From NCBI GenBank assembly GCA_033398695.1, contig CM065802.1, forward strand, positions 167,023,965-167,087,964: DNA of 64,000 nucleotides. The letters run 5' to 3'. Positions 50,701 through 60,291 of the stretch are shown here, in pieces. The notes beneath the pieces are model-generated. The model was not told the origin of the DNA and did not search any database. It saw only the letters and a program-made list of their open reading frames with translations. Position 1 is the first letter of the stretch. The number at the start of each line of letters is the position of its first letter. Origin of the DNA: Orobanche coerulescens (taxonomy: Eukaryota > Streptophyta > Magnoliopsida > Lamiales > Orobanchaceae). The translations under genes were made by a program, and so were the position numbers.

Positions 50701-51119
50701 ATGTTCATTATCTAGATGACTGACCCCGTGGAGGCGGAACATGTTTTCATGTTTTAGGTGCTTGCGAGGAGAGAGTTGAGACACAGGGGCATGACGATGG
50801 CGACGAGGCATTCGAGCGATACTAGTCCGAGATATTCATGTTGGTCGGTCAGTTGGAGTGATCTCCAGTTTAGTCAGTTGTTGTCATCTTGTATTACCCG
50901 AGCAAGGCTCGTGGAGTTTGTTATACTTTCGTTTTTGGCCATGTAGGCCCACCATTGTCGTTGAGATTCCTTATCGGAGTATTGCGTCGGATATCATAGT
51001 AGGAGTTGTGATCTCCCTTATTGTTTAATTTAATGTATTTTAGTCATGTTCGCTTGGTGGATCTCCTGGCGTGGGGTCCACGGCACTGTAATAACCCAAT
51101 AGGAATTGGGGGTGTTACA
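47701..51119 (+). repeat. 3' LTR of element 2
   Basis: 3419 bp, closely similar to the 5' LTR. It shows copy-number changes in the tandem blocks: a longer (ATC)n run near 47885, and the 90-bp and 51-bp repeats at about 49900-50160 and 50215-50500. Confidence 0.92.
47937..48376 (+). promoter_or_regulatory. U3 dyad-box array and TATA box (3' LTR, element 2)
   Basis: Boxes from 47937-47948 (exact) to TAGCGTGCGCTA at 48346-48357, the reverse complement of the common form. TATATAT is at 48370-48376. One box that is truncated in the 5' LTR (near 41698) is complete here. Confidence 0.75.
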
Positions 51120-51913
51120 GTCTTGAGCCGCTACGTGCTCCGTAAGATCATATCGGAGACGGTGATGGATATCTTCGTCGAGTAACTCCGGTAGTACATT
51201 CGGGTCATAAACTGGCGCGACCGGCTGATCCATTATTTGTACCGGTGATATTGCCCTCTTGTCGTCTTTTAAAATCATATTGTTCAATATAATACACGTA
51301 TAAACGAGTTTTCGAATCTTTTCGACGGTCATTGCCCAGAGAAGACACCTGAGAATAATCCATTTTCCCTTAAGACGACCAAAAGCTCGTTCGACATACT
51401 TTCTTGCAGACTCTTGTAGCTTCTTGAATCTCTTTTCCTTCGGGTCAGTGGGATACGAATATGTTTTAACAAACGTTGAATACTTAGGATAGAATCCATC
51501 GGTAAGATAATATCCACGTTTGTAAAGCCGTCCATTTACAACAAATGAACTATTTGGCGCCGTTCCATTTCGCTCCGTAAGATACAATGGAGATTGATTC
51601 AAAATATTGATATCGTTGTTTGAACCGGGAGGACCAAAAAACGAATGCCAAATCCACAAATCATTTGAAGCGATGGCTTCAAGCATAATAGTCGGGTATT
51701 GGTGATCACCCCTCTTATATTGGCCTCTCAAATGTCTAGGATAATTTCGCCAAACGAAATGTGTACAATCAATGCTACCAAGCATTCCAGGAATGTGATG
51801 TCTTTCTTCATGTGCCTCGAATAAGCGTGCAACGTCGTGGGTTGTCGGCCTACGTAAGAACTCTCGACTATATAATATAATTATCGCATCGCAAAAATGA
51901 TCAAGGCATTCAC
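51120..51913 (-). pseudogene. Harbinger transposase, exon 2 (catalytic part)
   Basis: DDE transposase of the DDE_Tnp_4 type. The catalytic residues are all visible: Asp in [10 protein letters not shown], Asp in [11 protein letters not shown], and Glu in [15 protein letters not shown]. Conserved [19 protein letters not shown] lies between the first two. The exon starts at 51913 after an 89-bp intron (51914-52002, GT-AG) and runs without a stop to the LTR insertion at 51119. Only nine codons including the stop are displaced to 41377-41402. Confidence 0.93.
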
Positions 51914-52002
51914 CTACAAAATATTAAATACTGGTAAATAAAAAAAATAATGAAAACTTTATAAAAAAATCGAATTAAATAAATAAAAATGACAAGGTTA
52001 AC

Positions 52003-52449
52003 CTGACGTTCTTCGTGCCATGTTTAAATAGTCATCAAATCTATCCGGAGGTTCACCCATTGCGAGTTGCTGAAAAGCCAATGTACATTTTTATAACGCC
52101 GTGAAACTTTTCTTTCCCCTCGCGTCTACACCCTCTTGAAACCATTCGAAATTCGCTTCAATATCACCAACAATTTTTAAAAACAAGCTTTTATTCATAC
52201 GAAAATGGTCACGAAAAACATGGGCGGGAAACTTTGGTTGTTCGACGAAATAGTCATTCATTAGAGTTTGTAAAGCTTTTTCACGAAAACGGGTGACAGA
52301 CTCCCGGATTTCGGTAGTGCTTGCCGTATCTTCAATGGAATCGTACGCGGCTAAATAGGTTTCTAGGGTACTACCGGATAACAATAGTTCGGAAGAGTCG
52401 GCGGGAAAACTAACTCGACCTCGGATGAAGAAGAGGAGGATGAAAACAT
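52003..52449 (-). pseudogene. Harbinger transposase, exon 1 (N-terminal part)
   Basis: Likely ATG at about 52447-52449 (MFSSSSSSEVELVFP), a Ser-rich start usual in plant family members. One frame change near 52410 is needed to reach ADSSELLL. Then follow RFREKALQTLMNDYFVEQPK and HVFRDHFRMNKSLFLKIVGD, the region before the catalytic domain. A TAA at 52091-52093 interrupts [17 protein letters not shown] where a Gln codon is usual. The exon ends at a GT donor (52002-52001). Confidence 0.85.
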
Positions 52450-52680
52450 GGTAAAAAGAATGTGAATTGTTTGTGTGAAAATATGGTAAATAAAATGTGA
52501 ATTGTAGGTGATTTATAAAGAATTTTTTTTTTTGTTTAAAATGGACAACGGTCACAAATTTAGCCGTTCAACGACTATATTATTCCTTCATCAAATCCAT
52601 GCCTCAACGGCAAAGTATGCTGAGGTCCTTTATGCCGCAGCCATGGCATCATGCCGTTTCATACCTCCATTGCCACCCCC

Positions 52681-52914
52681 TAAGTAATACCACAACCAAT
52701 AATTATCAGCAATACCACAAGCAATAGCAAGCAAATACCACAAACAATAATCATCAATACCAGAAACATTGCTTACCAATACCACAAGCAATATCACAAT
52801 CAATAATAGGTAATACCATAAACAATACCACGAGCAATACCATAAGCAATTATCACTAATATCAAAAGCAGTAATCAGCAATACCATAAAGAATAATCAC
52901 CAATACCACAATCT
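52681..52914 (+). repeat. AATACCACAAGCAAT minisatellite, right part
   Basis: Ten or so degenerate units continuing the array from 41125. Ends just before a 16-base C run at 52932-52947. Confidence 0.8.
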
Positions 52915-53230
52915 TGTCGTCTTTGTTTTTGCCCCCCCCCCCCCCCCTTCACAAATCACAACAAAGAGATTTCTTAATTTTGGAAAGAAAGTAAAATAAC
53001 TAGTCTGCGAAAGAGGGAATAATTGCAGATCTGAAAAATCAGGAAACAATCTGAAGAAGATTTAATGGCGGCAGCGACAGATATGTTGAGGTGGGCGCAC
53101 CGATACGTGAAAAGAGGGAAAAAGAGAAATCCGCGCCACGATCCATTTCCTAGATGGACCAAATTAAATTAAAATCGGGTCAAAATTAAATAGATTGCAC
53201 GGTGCAAATGGTGTACACAAGTATTTCCAT
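52915..53230. other. Short non-coding stretch with poly-C run
   Basis: Holds C16 at 52932-52947 and, at 53190-53215, the inverted relative of the 38.4-kb motif (GCACGGTGCAAATGGTGTAC). No gene. Confidence 0.5.
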
Positions 53231-53418
53231 TGTTTACTTAATCATTTTAAAATTCTAATATTATTAAAGTAATAATATCGGATTTGTGCCTAAATCTGTT
53301 AGTTTACGTGTAGGATTAGGTCTGCTTGTATGTATTTTTCCCTATTTAAAGGGATGTCATCAATAGAATAATACAACCTTTTGCCCTACTTTCTGTCTCA
53401 GTTATTTTCTCTTCAACA
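53231..53418 (+). repeat. Short copia-type LTR
   Basis: 188 bp from TGTTTACTTAATC to CTCTTCAACA, with a CTATTTAAAGG TATA-like box near 53342. It is followed directly by TGTTATCAGCGCC (53419-53431), a primer-site sequence close to the iMet type. The left boundary is inferred from TG and size. Confidence 0.55.
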
Positions 53419-53431
53419 TGTTATCAGCGCC

Positions 53432-54262
53432 AAGTCTCCCAACCGAGCAAGAAAAATAAAAACAAATTCCCCAAAAAAAAATTCAGATCTCCAGAAAACC
53501 CTAGCCCCGAGTCTGCTGTCATCTTCCCCAAACGGCCGCACACCAGAGCGACTCCTTCCACCGCAAGCAACACGTTGTTCGCATGCTCACCTTCAAACGC
53601 CGCACACCAGATCGATCGCTGCCACCGTCTTCCTCACCATCCCACCATCATCCACCTTTTCCCAGCTCCTCCGTCGAACCCTAAGACTGCTTATTTGACC
53701 TTATTACTTCAAGCAAATAGATGAGCCTTCCTTTTTTGGTCCTCCTCCTTCCCCCGCCGCCTTTCGACCCGCGGGAAAGCGGACCTGCAACAGCCGTTTT
53801 CCCCCACCCTCGTTGCATCGGCCGTTTTTCCCCACCACAAGACCTCTGCACACGACGCAGCACCCAACCTCACGCTGCCCGACAGACCCATCTGCCCCAC
53901 TCTTGCGACTCCATCTCCAAGCCCACTCATGTGCAATTTGATTTCATGGGTGAAAAAAAAAAGAATGATTTCACGGAGACAGAACCTGGTTCCATGGGTG
54001 AAAAAAATTTCAAAAAAAAATAGGAAATTGGGATGAAGCCGTGACTTAAAAAGGAAACAGAAAAGAGAATGATTGGACTTATTGACATCTCATGTGCAAT
54101 TTGAGTTCGGCCCAATAATTGACTTATGGGCAGGACATGAATTTGAGAAATGGAACCTCTTTAACTTCATTCTGAAGAGAAATTAAGGATTTCTTTTTAC
54201 TATGGATTCAAGCGGACGATTGGAATGAAGAATGCATTATCATCCAAACAAATTGACGGTAT
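53432..54262 (+). other. Leader region of the copia host
   Basis: CCGC- and AAACCCTAG-rich sequence resembling the leader at 10921-11886. Open frames on either strand look incidental. No domain recognised. Confidence 0.45.
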
Positions 54263-54766
54263 GTCCACTACACCATATATGAGTTTCAGCAACACCTGAA
54301 AAACTGTGTTCTAAAGTCCAAAAAGTGTTGCTGAAGGCAAAAAAACAGGCTACAGCTACACTTTCACCAAATTTGAAGGTGTTACAAAAACGGCCGTTAA
54401 CATAGGGGTTTAAGGTAACACTTTTCTTGTTTTTGGTAACATGTGAAAAAAGTGCAACAATACACCCTTATGCCAACACTTTTCTTGTCTGTGCCTACAA
54501 TAAATTTTGTGTTGTTGTAGACTTAAGGCCACACTTTTATATATTTAGTGACACAAAGGTTTGTGTAGCTGTAGACCTAAGCTAACACTCCTGAGGTCTA
54601 ATGTAACATTAAATTGTGAAACACTTTGACATCTTTACCAACAACTTTAACATTATGGCTACACTTATATACAGTTCTAACTTTTGCCAACACACAAAGA
54701 TTAACACTTTTGAATCTATGGCAACATATATACACCTGTTTACTAACACATTCTAAGCTAACGACG

Positions 54767-55722
54767 ACACAAGATACTAAAAGGACTTCTCATTTCATAA
54801 ATAAACTGTCAAACAGTTTTACAAACAAAATAAAAGCTTTTAAAGCCATCCCAATAATCCATGACATTATCATCAATCAACATAAACAAACCATCCAAAA
54901 GCTAACTTAATATTTAAAACCATCCAAAATCTGAAAAAAAAATTCGAAGTGATTTGGATTTACAAATCTCTGTAGCTTTGCTCCAAACAAATTCCAGCGT
55001 TCTCTTTCCTTCCCGTATCCCCATTTTTAAAGAATCAAACTTACCACAAGCACAAGTGACATGATGCTTTAAACTTTCTCATCTGAGCACTTTCCCCTGA
55101 GTACAATCCCCCTGGACAAGAAAAAAAAAAGAAAGTTAAGTCAATTACATTAACAATTTAGATAAATTGAGGATCTGGTTGTGTATCTTAAAGATTTATT
55201 ACAGATAAATATATCTTTTATTAGCAGCACAACACAAAAGTATATAAAATATAGCTTTAGTGATCATATGTACTGACACAAACTAAGATTAATAGTTCAC
55301 ACTTCACACGATATATGTTATATACTAAATTAGGAATTACGACGAAAAAAGTTAAAGAGATCGACCTCTAGAACCGTATACCAGATGTCTAGATATGAAG
55401 GAAATTGTTTAACCAAATCTGTCAGTCATATAATAGAAACTACACTTTAAATTTATTTATGCTTCATTAGAGACAGTTACAAAATTTTCAAATAGAGAGG
55501 ATTTTTTTTAGATCACATGAAAGTCAAATCAAAGCAATACTAAATGAGATTAAATAAAAATAATTGCTCTTAGCTGTTTCCATAAAAAAAACATATCATG
55601 ATAATATGGAAGGGAAGTAGCACAACCTTGGTGAACCTTAAAAACACGGTCGCATTAGACCCTCATCTGTCTCTACTTCATATAAAGGGTGTCAAATTTA
55701 GCTTTCTTGCTGTTACAATAAC
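54767..55722 (-). other. 3' part of the CACTA cargo, non-coding
   Basis: AT-rich stretch downstream (minus strand) of exon H, with possible further intron or UTR sequence. No recognisable exon or transposase domain. Confidence 0.4.
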
Positions 55723-56155
55723 CTGCACAAGAATATAATGGCTCATATTAAGTAAAATACACAAGTGTTTCTTCGATAAATAGGAGTATCAACTGACATT
55801 CCTATTGAGAAGAGGCTTAATTGTATAAGGATAGAATATTAAGAATCTGTCTACTATCCTTATAGCCAGATTACTACATAAAAAAGCTTTAGTTACAAAC
55901 AAATCCCGTAGGAAGACAAAACTACAACATACAATATGATCTCAGTACTAACCATGTCAAATAGATCTCTACATGGGCCTTGAAAACAGCCTTACCAACA
56001 GCCTGAAATTTTACATGTTAGCAAAACTATTGCATATAATTGTAGTTCGAGAAGGGAAGGAACAGGCCATCATCATTCATTACCTTGTAAAGTGATTTAT
56101 AATCAAGTGGTCTAAGATCAGGTGACATAATTCCTTCATCCAATCTACCCACCAT
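55723..56155 (-). pseudogene. Captured exons F, G and H (unknown gene)
   Basis: Exon F (56084-56155) resembles exon F' and encodes MVGRLDEGIMSPDLRPLDYK and four more residues. Exon G (55953-56002) encodes AVGKAVFKAHVEIYLT. Exon H starts at 55732 and stops at TAA 55723-55725 after W-L-L. All three are bounded by consensus splice sites and keep the frame of exon E. Source not recognised; probably a second host gene fused to the PIE1 piece inside the element. Confidence 0.6.
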
Positions 56156-56272
56156 CTGAAATTGAATTGTATAAGGAGGCACATCAAAATAGAGAAATTA
56201 GATAACTGATCATACAATATACATGTTCAATATATTTTTATGTTAAACATACAGCTGTGAGACAGAACTTAC

Positions 56273-56559
56273 TGATTCATCACTACACTGCAAATTATAG
56301 TCTTCATCTGCAGCAGGGATATCTGACTGGGATCCTAGCATTATCAGTACATTAAGAATCAGCCAAGGGTACTAAAATGACAGATTTAAACAAATGCTTC
56401 AAAACTAACCACTTACCAGAATCAGATTCATATGCTCTTTGATAAATTTCATCACCTCCTTTCTGATGACTACTAGGTTGCGCTTGAGTAGTGCACAAGT
56501 TGGATGACTTGTCAGGAGTCGGTGAGTTGAAAAGGTTTTCAGCCAGCATTGACGAGTAC
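56273..56559 (-). pseudogene. PIE1: Captured PIE1 exons D and E
   Basis: Exon D (56417-56559) continues YSSMLAENLFNSPTPDKSSN and further to QKGGDEIYQRAYESDS. Exon E (56273-56334) gives GSQSDIPAADEDYNLQCSDE plus S, the acidic segment after the HSA region in PIE1. Splice sites are GT-AG and phases match C to D to E with no stop. The copy ends before the ATPase domain, so no remodelling activity could be encoded. Confidence 0.88.
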
Positions 56560-56722
56560 CTAAGAAGGACATTGAGGAGAATCAATATTTCATATAGGTG
56601 AATATGAGCAAACAAAATAGTTCAAAGAGAGGAACAACCAATAACAGGAATCAGCTGACATCGGCTCGTAATTGGTAGAAGATTAAAGCTTTTAAACCAC
56701 ACTAGACAGATAAAGATGATAC

Positions 56723-56967
56723 CTTTCAGTTTGCCCGAGGAGGAACTCAAGTTGTTTATCAAGTGCTTTCTTCTTCTCGTCAAGCTCTAACTGATGTTTG
56801 TACAATACCTGCATCAAACCTGGATTTCTAGGTCATGAAATATATTGTAACAGAAGTACTAGTAAGAAACGTTTGTAATGAGTTGCCAGCTTCTCTAACT
56901 TTGTCCAGAATTTCTTCACATCCTTGGAAATATTGAGTGCCACTTTTCTTAATTTCTGCTCCTCTTC
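56723..56967 (-). pseudogene. PIE1: Captured PIE1 exons B and C (HSA core)
   Basis: Exon B (56887-56967) encodes EEEQKLRKVALNISKDVKKF then WTKLEKL. Exon C (56723-56808) encodes VLYKHQLELDEKKKALDKQL then EFLLGQTER. Together they form most of the HSA helix, which in SWR1-type ATPases binds actin and actin-related proteins. The frame is open. The intron between them has a GC rather than GT donor (56885-56886), either a rare natural site or a mutation. Introns are retained, so capture did not go through mRNA. Confidence 0.9.
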
Positions 56968-57127
56968 CTGATCAATTTTGTAATTCAGAATCCACAAACT
57001 AGCATAACTCCAAATACAGATTATGTTGATAACATTTGTTAAAATGAAAGACTAATAAAATTCAAGTCTTTTTCTTCAAGAACTCCGCAACTAGTTACTA
57101 TGTAATGCTTTAACAGTGCACATTTAC

Positions 57128-57225
57128 TCTCTTCTCCCCCTTGTTGCCTGATCCAGCATACCCTTGCTGGCTTGTATTGCAACTTTCCTTGCCAGAGCTA
57201 GCTTTCATTTCCTCTCTGACTCGAA
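57128..57225 (-). pseudogene. PIE1: Captured PIE1 exon A (contains a stop)
   Basis: Reads FESERK, stop, KLALARKVAIQASKGMLDQA and TRG, corresponding to the start of the HSA region of PIE1, the Swi2/Snf2 ATPase of the plant SWR1 complex that exchanges H2A.Z. The stop (TGA 57205-57207) stands where the family has Trp. Upstream of 57225 similarity ceases, marking the likely capture boundary. A one-base loss in the G run near 57140 is possible. Confidence 0.85.
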
Positions 57226-57370
57226 GTGATAAAGTACAACACAATCATAAACATAGGAAAGACCAGAAAGCTCAAAACTATGACAATAAATGAAGCATAT
57301 GCTGAAACAAAAATATACAGTATTACCTTTGACAACTTTATAGTTATATATATTTTTCTAAAATCATTAC

Positions 57371-57442
57371 CTTGTAAAGTGATTTATAATCAAGTGGTCC
57401 AAGATCAGGTGACATAATTACTTCATCCAATCTATCCACCAT
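57371..57442 (-). pseudogene. Captured exon F', starts with ATG (unknown gene)
   Basis: A 72-base exon between TTTCAG and GTAATG, encoding MVDRLDEVIMSPDLGPLDYK and four further residues. It is a diverged duplicate of exon F at 56084-56155, flanks included. I do not recognise the source gene. Its phase fits directly onto PIE1 exon B. Confidence 0.55.
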
Positions 57443-57788
57443 CTGAAAGTGAATTGTGTAAGGAGGCACATCAAAGCAGAGAAATCAGATAACTGATCAT
57501 ACAATATACATGTTCAACATCAAAAACTTTATAATTACACATATTCCACATAAAAATTACACAAAAAAAATTAGCAAAACAAAAAAAAAACATATCCAGA
57601 TAACTATGTATCTCTCTCTCAAATTAGCAATACTCAAAACAACTATATCCAGATACCTATGTATCTCTCTCTCAAACTATGCATGCAATTCAGATAACAT
57701 AAAAACCCCAATTGAAACCCATATAAATACTAAAAACCATATCCAAATTGAAACCCATATACAAAAACTATAAGAATAGGGTTTATAC

Positions 57789-58010
57789 CTGTGAGCGGAA
57801 GCCCCAATTGAAACCCGTCTAGAAGACCTAATTGCTTATATAGTAGCCCTAATTGCTAATGGTTGAGTAGAGATCCGTGTAGACTCGTGAAGAATCCATA
57901 GAGATCGTGAAGAACCCTAATAGACCCGTGAAGAACAAAAACACCCGTAGTTTATCGCGATTTTTGGAGAGAGAGGATTTTTTTGACGATCTTCACTCTA
58001 CTGCTAGCTT
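57789..58010 (-). other. Putative 5' UTR exon of the captured transcription unit
   Basis: Minus strand: CT-rich sequence (CTCTCTCTCCAAAAATCGCG) followed by several short AGGGTT/TTCACGA repeats and a clean donor CACAG|GTATAA (exon end 57789). An ATG at 57897-57899 opens a frame of only 14 codons, so it would act as a short upstream reading frame. The transcription start is not known. Confidence 0.45.
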
Positions 58011-58414
58011 AGTTGGTGTTGGAATTTCATGAACGTAGAGTGCCTCTCTATTTCATCAGCATTTGACACTGCTTGAGATTGAGTGGAGTGGGAGTTTACA
58101 ATAATAGAGTAAAATGTTTTTGATCGGTTTTTGCACAATTATTGTTGACCCGCTCATGTAGCCCGCCTAAATTTTTTATTTTTTTACTTGGACCCCTAGT
58201 TTTTGTTTTAGTAACAATATTTTAATGATCAACGGAGACACCCATTCTAGTGTTACCATAGATACCGATTCATATCTATGGTAACACTGATAGATATCAA
58301 TGGTAATGCCAAAAAAGAGTATTGCCTTAGATCAATTTTAAGGCATGTAAGGCAACACTTTTGCTGGTAACACCAAAAAAAGTGTCATGGAAGCCTATAT
58401 ATGGTGTAGTGGTC

Positions 58415-58954
58415 CTATGAATAAATCGTGTCTTTCCTATAAGGTACACAAATTCGAACCCTACTATCAGCAGCGTGCAATTTTACATGATTTGATTACT
58501 TAATTGCATATTTATATTTCATAAATTTATTTATGCTTAATTAAACCAATTAAAGGATGATATATTGATAACTTTAACTAAATCAAAACGAATTGTTTAA
58601 AGCAACTTGAATTAAAATAAATTCACGTTGAATTAATAATTATCTTGCGGCATAAGAAACTTACTTGATTTCATGATATGTGTATAGATATATTCTTAGG
58701 ATTACGTGTCTATATCTATAAATATACATATATTTTGCATGTATATATAGATATTGCATGCAATTAGGCTTCATCATTAGCAGATCTTAGAGAACTTATT
58801 TCTAATTCAACTGCCTATATCGAATAGAACCATGATAAAGTAATATCATTGGTAATCCTCAAAAGCATCGAAAGTAATTTTGACCATATCTTGGTTTCGA
58901 AAAATAATACGCTCCCATTATTAAAAATTTTATCATGAAAAGTACTCATGGTAA
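58415..58954 (+). other. Copia host sequence right of the CACTA element, no gene
   Basis: AT-rich, several TATATA runs; probably leader of the copia host. Nothing else supported. Confidence 0.4.
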
Positions 58955-59738
58955 ACTGTGAAAGTCATTTTCCCTTTTCTTATATCAAGAGTTGATCTAA
59001 CTCGTCTCAAATTTGATATCTTGGACTCAAAAGGGCATGAATACCATAGATGGGTCTCCTATGTCGAAACTACATTTATCACTAAAGAATATAGTGGTAC
59101 GCTCCTTAACACCACAAACAAGCACCGTCTGATAAGATAAAAGCGACTGCACTTATATTCCTTAGGTGACACATCGAACCCAGTCTGAGATGGGAATATT
59201 TGCAGTTGAAATCCCCCAAAGAACTGTGGGATGCCCTTAATGGCCAATTTTGGAACATTCACAACACTTTTCTCCCATAATTGACCATGCAGTAGAATGA
59301 AATCCTCTTGCTTGATTATAAATGGATCAATAATTTCAGTAAAGATATGCTCCGCATCAAGGCACGCCTAAATTTCTATGGAAAAAAACATTACAGAAGA
59401 TGATATGATCTAGAAAACTCTTTTCATCTTCCCTACTTACGCCTTATACTAGCGAACCAGTATAGGTTGGAGTATGATAATAAATATATCACTACCTTCA
59501 GTAAGTTAAACAACCTACTGCAAGTGGCTGAGAGGCATAATGAAGTGTTAGTGAGCAACAATGTCAGACCCGTTGGGACAAAGAAACTTCGCGAGGCCGA
59601 CTATGGCAAAGTGAAGGATGAAAACTACCCCAATGAATAGAGAACTGGACGTAGGAGGCGTCATGGTCGAGGACGTGGAGGTTCTTCTAATGTAATGTGA
59701 AAACTTGGTGCTCCCGGCTTTACTAGCCAAGGGAACCA
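58955..59738 (+). pseudogene. Copia gag, left part
   Basis: Reads LKFDILDSKGHEYHRWVSYV, the N-terminal gag pattern of plant copia elements (F..LDG..Y..W). After several frame breaks comes a basic RRRRHGRGRGG segment and TSQGNQK just before the solo LTR. The frame joins perfectly to APTHPITSKTRVGNKLCYNC at 62582, giving a worn zinc knuckle. Confidence 0.75.
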
Positions 59739-60291
59739 AAAAGTGTAATAACCCGTAATTTCGATTTCCGATAATTTCTTTTTTTTTGGCGGAAGTCCGT
59801 TTTGACGACTCGCTCATGACCGTTTCGTCATTCCGAGAATGATTAATTCTACACTTTTTGTCATCCGAGTTCGTTTCGGTATGGCTTTGTTGAGTTCCGT
59901 GCTTATTGGCGACTTTTCCGCACTTGAGTTTGATTCTTGCGAATCTCGTCCGAAACTGCTGTTTCGAGTTTCCCATAAGTCCGTTTAACTTTGTTATACG
60001 TGTTGTGAACTTCGGTTTGGTGTTTCGATCATGTATCGTGTATTTCGGACGTTTTGGGCCATTTTCGTAATTTCCCAAAGTTTGGGGTAATTACTTTCCG
60101 TTGTCGAATTTCGAGCCTTCGGGTGGTCTGAATCATGTGTTCTCTTAGTGCTCGGATTCGTCTTTGCGAGTACTTCGTAATCGTATCTTCAATTCGTACT
60201 CAGGTTCGGGTTTCGGGGTCGTTCGGGACGTCGGAGTTGGTCCCGGCCGAGTCATGGCCGGGCATGCTGGGGCCAGGCCAGCCCTGGCCGA

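Larger units (their letters stand above)
41403..51119 (+). mobile_element. LTR retrotransposon 2, gag-only (TR-GAG-like)
   Basis: 9717 bp with a perfect target duplication GTCTT at 41398-41402 and 51120-51124. LTRs are 41403-44875 and 47701-51119, about 3.4 kb each, so they make up 70 percent of the element. A primer site and polypurine tract are present. The 2.8-kb interior codes for a Gag-like protein only; no protease, RT, RNase H or integrase is recognisable. That layout matches the plant TR-GAG type of non-autonomous Ty3/gypsy-related element. It inserted into the last part of a Harbinger transposase gene. Confidence 0.92.
41126..52680 (-). mobile_element. PIF/Harbinger element, split by a retrotransposon
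   Basis: Terminal inverted repeat GGGGGTGGCA (41126-41135) with TGCCACCCCC at 52671-52680, and a 3-bp target duplication TAA at 41123-41125 and 52681-52683. Both are typical of PIF/Harbinger. Without the nested LTR element and its duplicated 5 bp the element is 1833 bp. It encodes a DDE transposase on the minus strand but has no room for the second (Myb-like ORF1) protein that autonomous family members usually carry. Confidence 0.9.
54266..58411 (-). mobile_element. CACTA element carrying PIE1 exons (Pack-CACTA)
   Basis: 4146 bp with a perfect 15-bp inverted repeat CACTACACCATATAT at both ends and the 3-bp target duplication GTC (54263-54265 and 58412-58414), diagnostic for CACTA. Subterminal regions repeat AACACTTTT/GTGTTGC motifs (54300-54760, 58230-58400). 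No transposase is present. The body holds exons and introns of host genes in minus-strand orientation, so it is a non-autonomous element that has captured gene fragments at the DNA level. Confidence 0.92.

Noticed and set aside
53381..54023. Pro/Ser-rich frames after the LTR at 53231
   Set aside because: Leader-type sequence with no domain; similar frames appear in the unrelated leader at 11 kb.
59548..60078. Minus-strand 176-codon frame
   Set aside because: It crosses the exact boundary of the solo LTR and is opposite the copia gag remnant.
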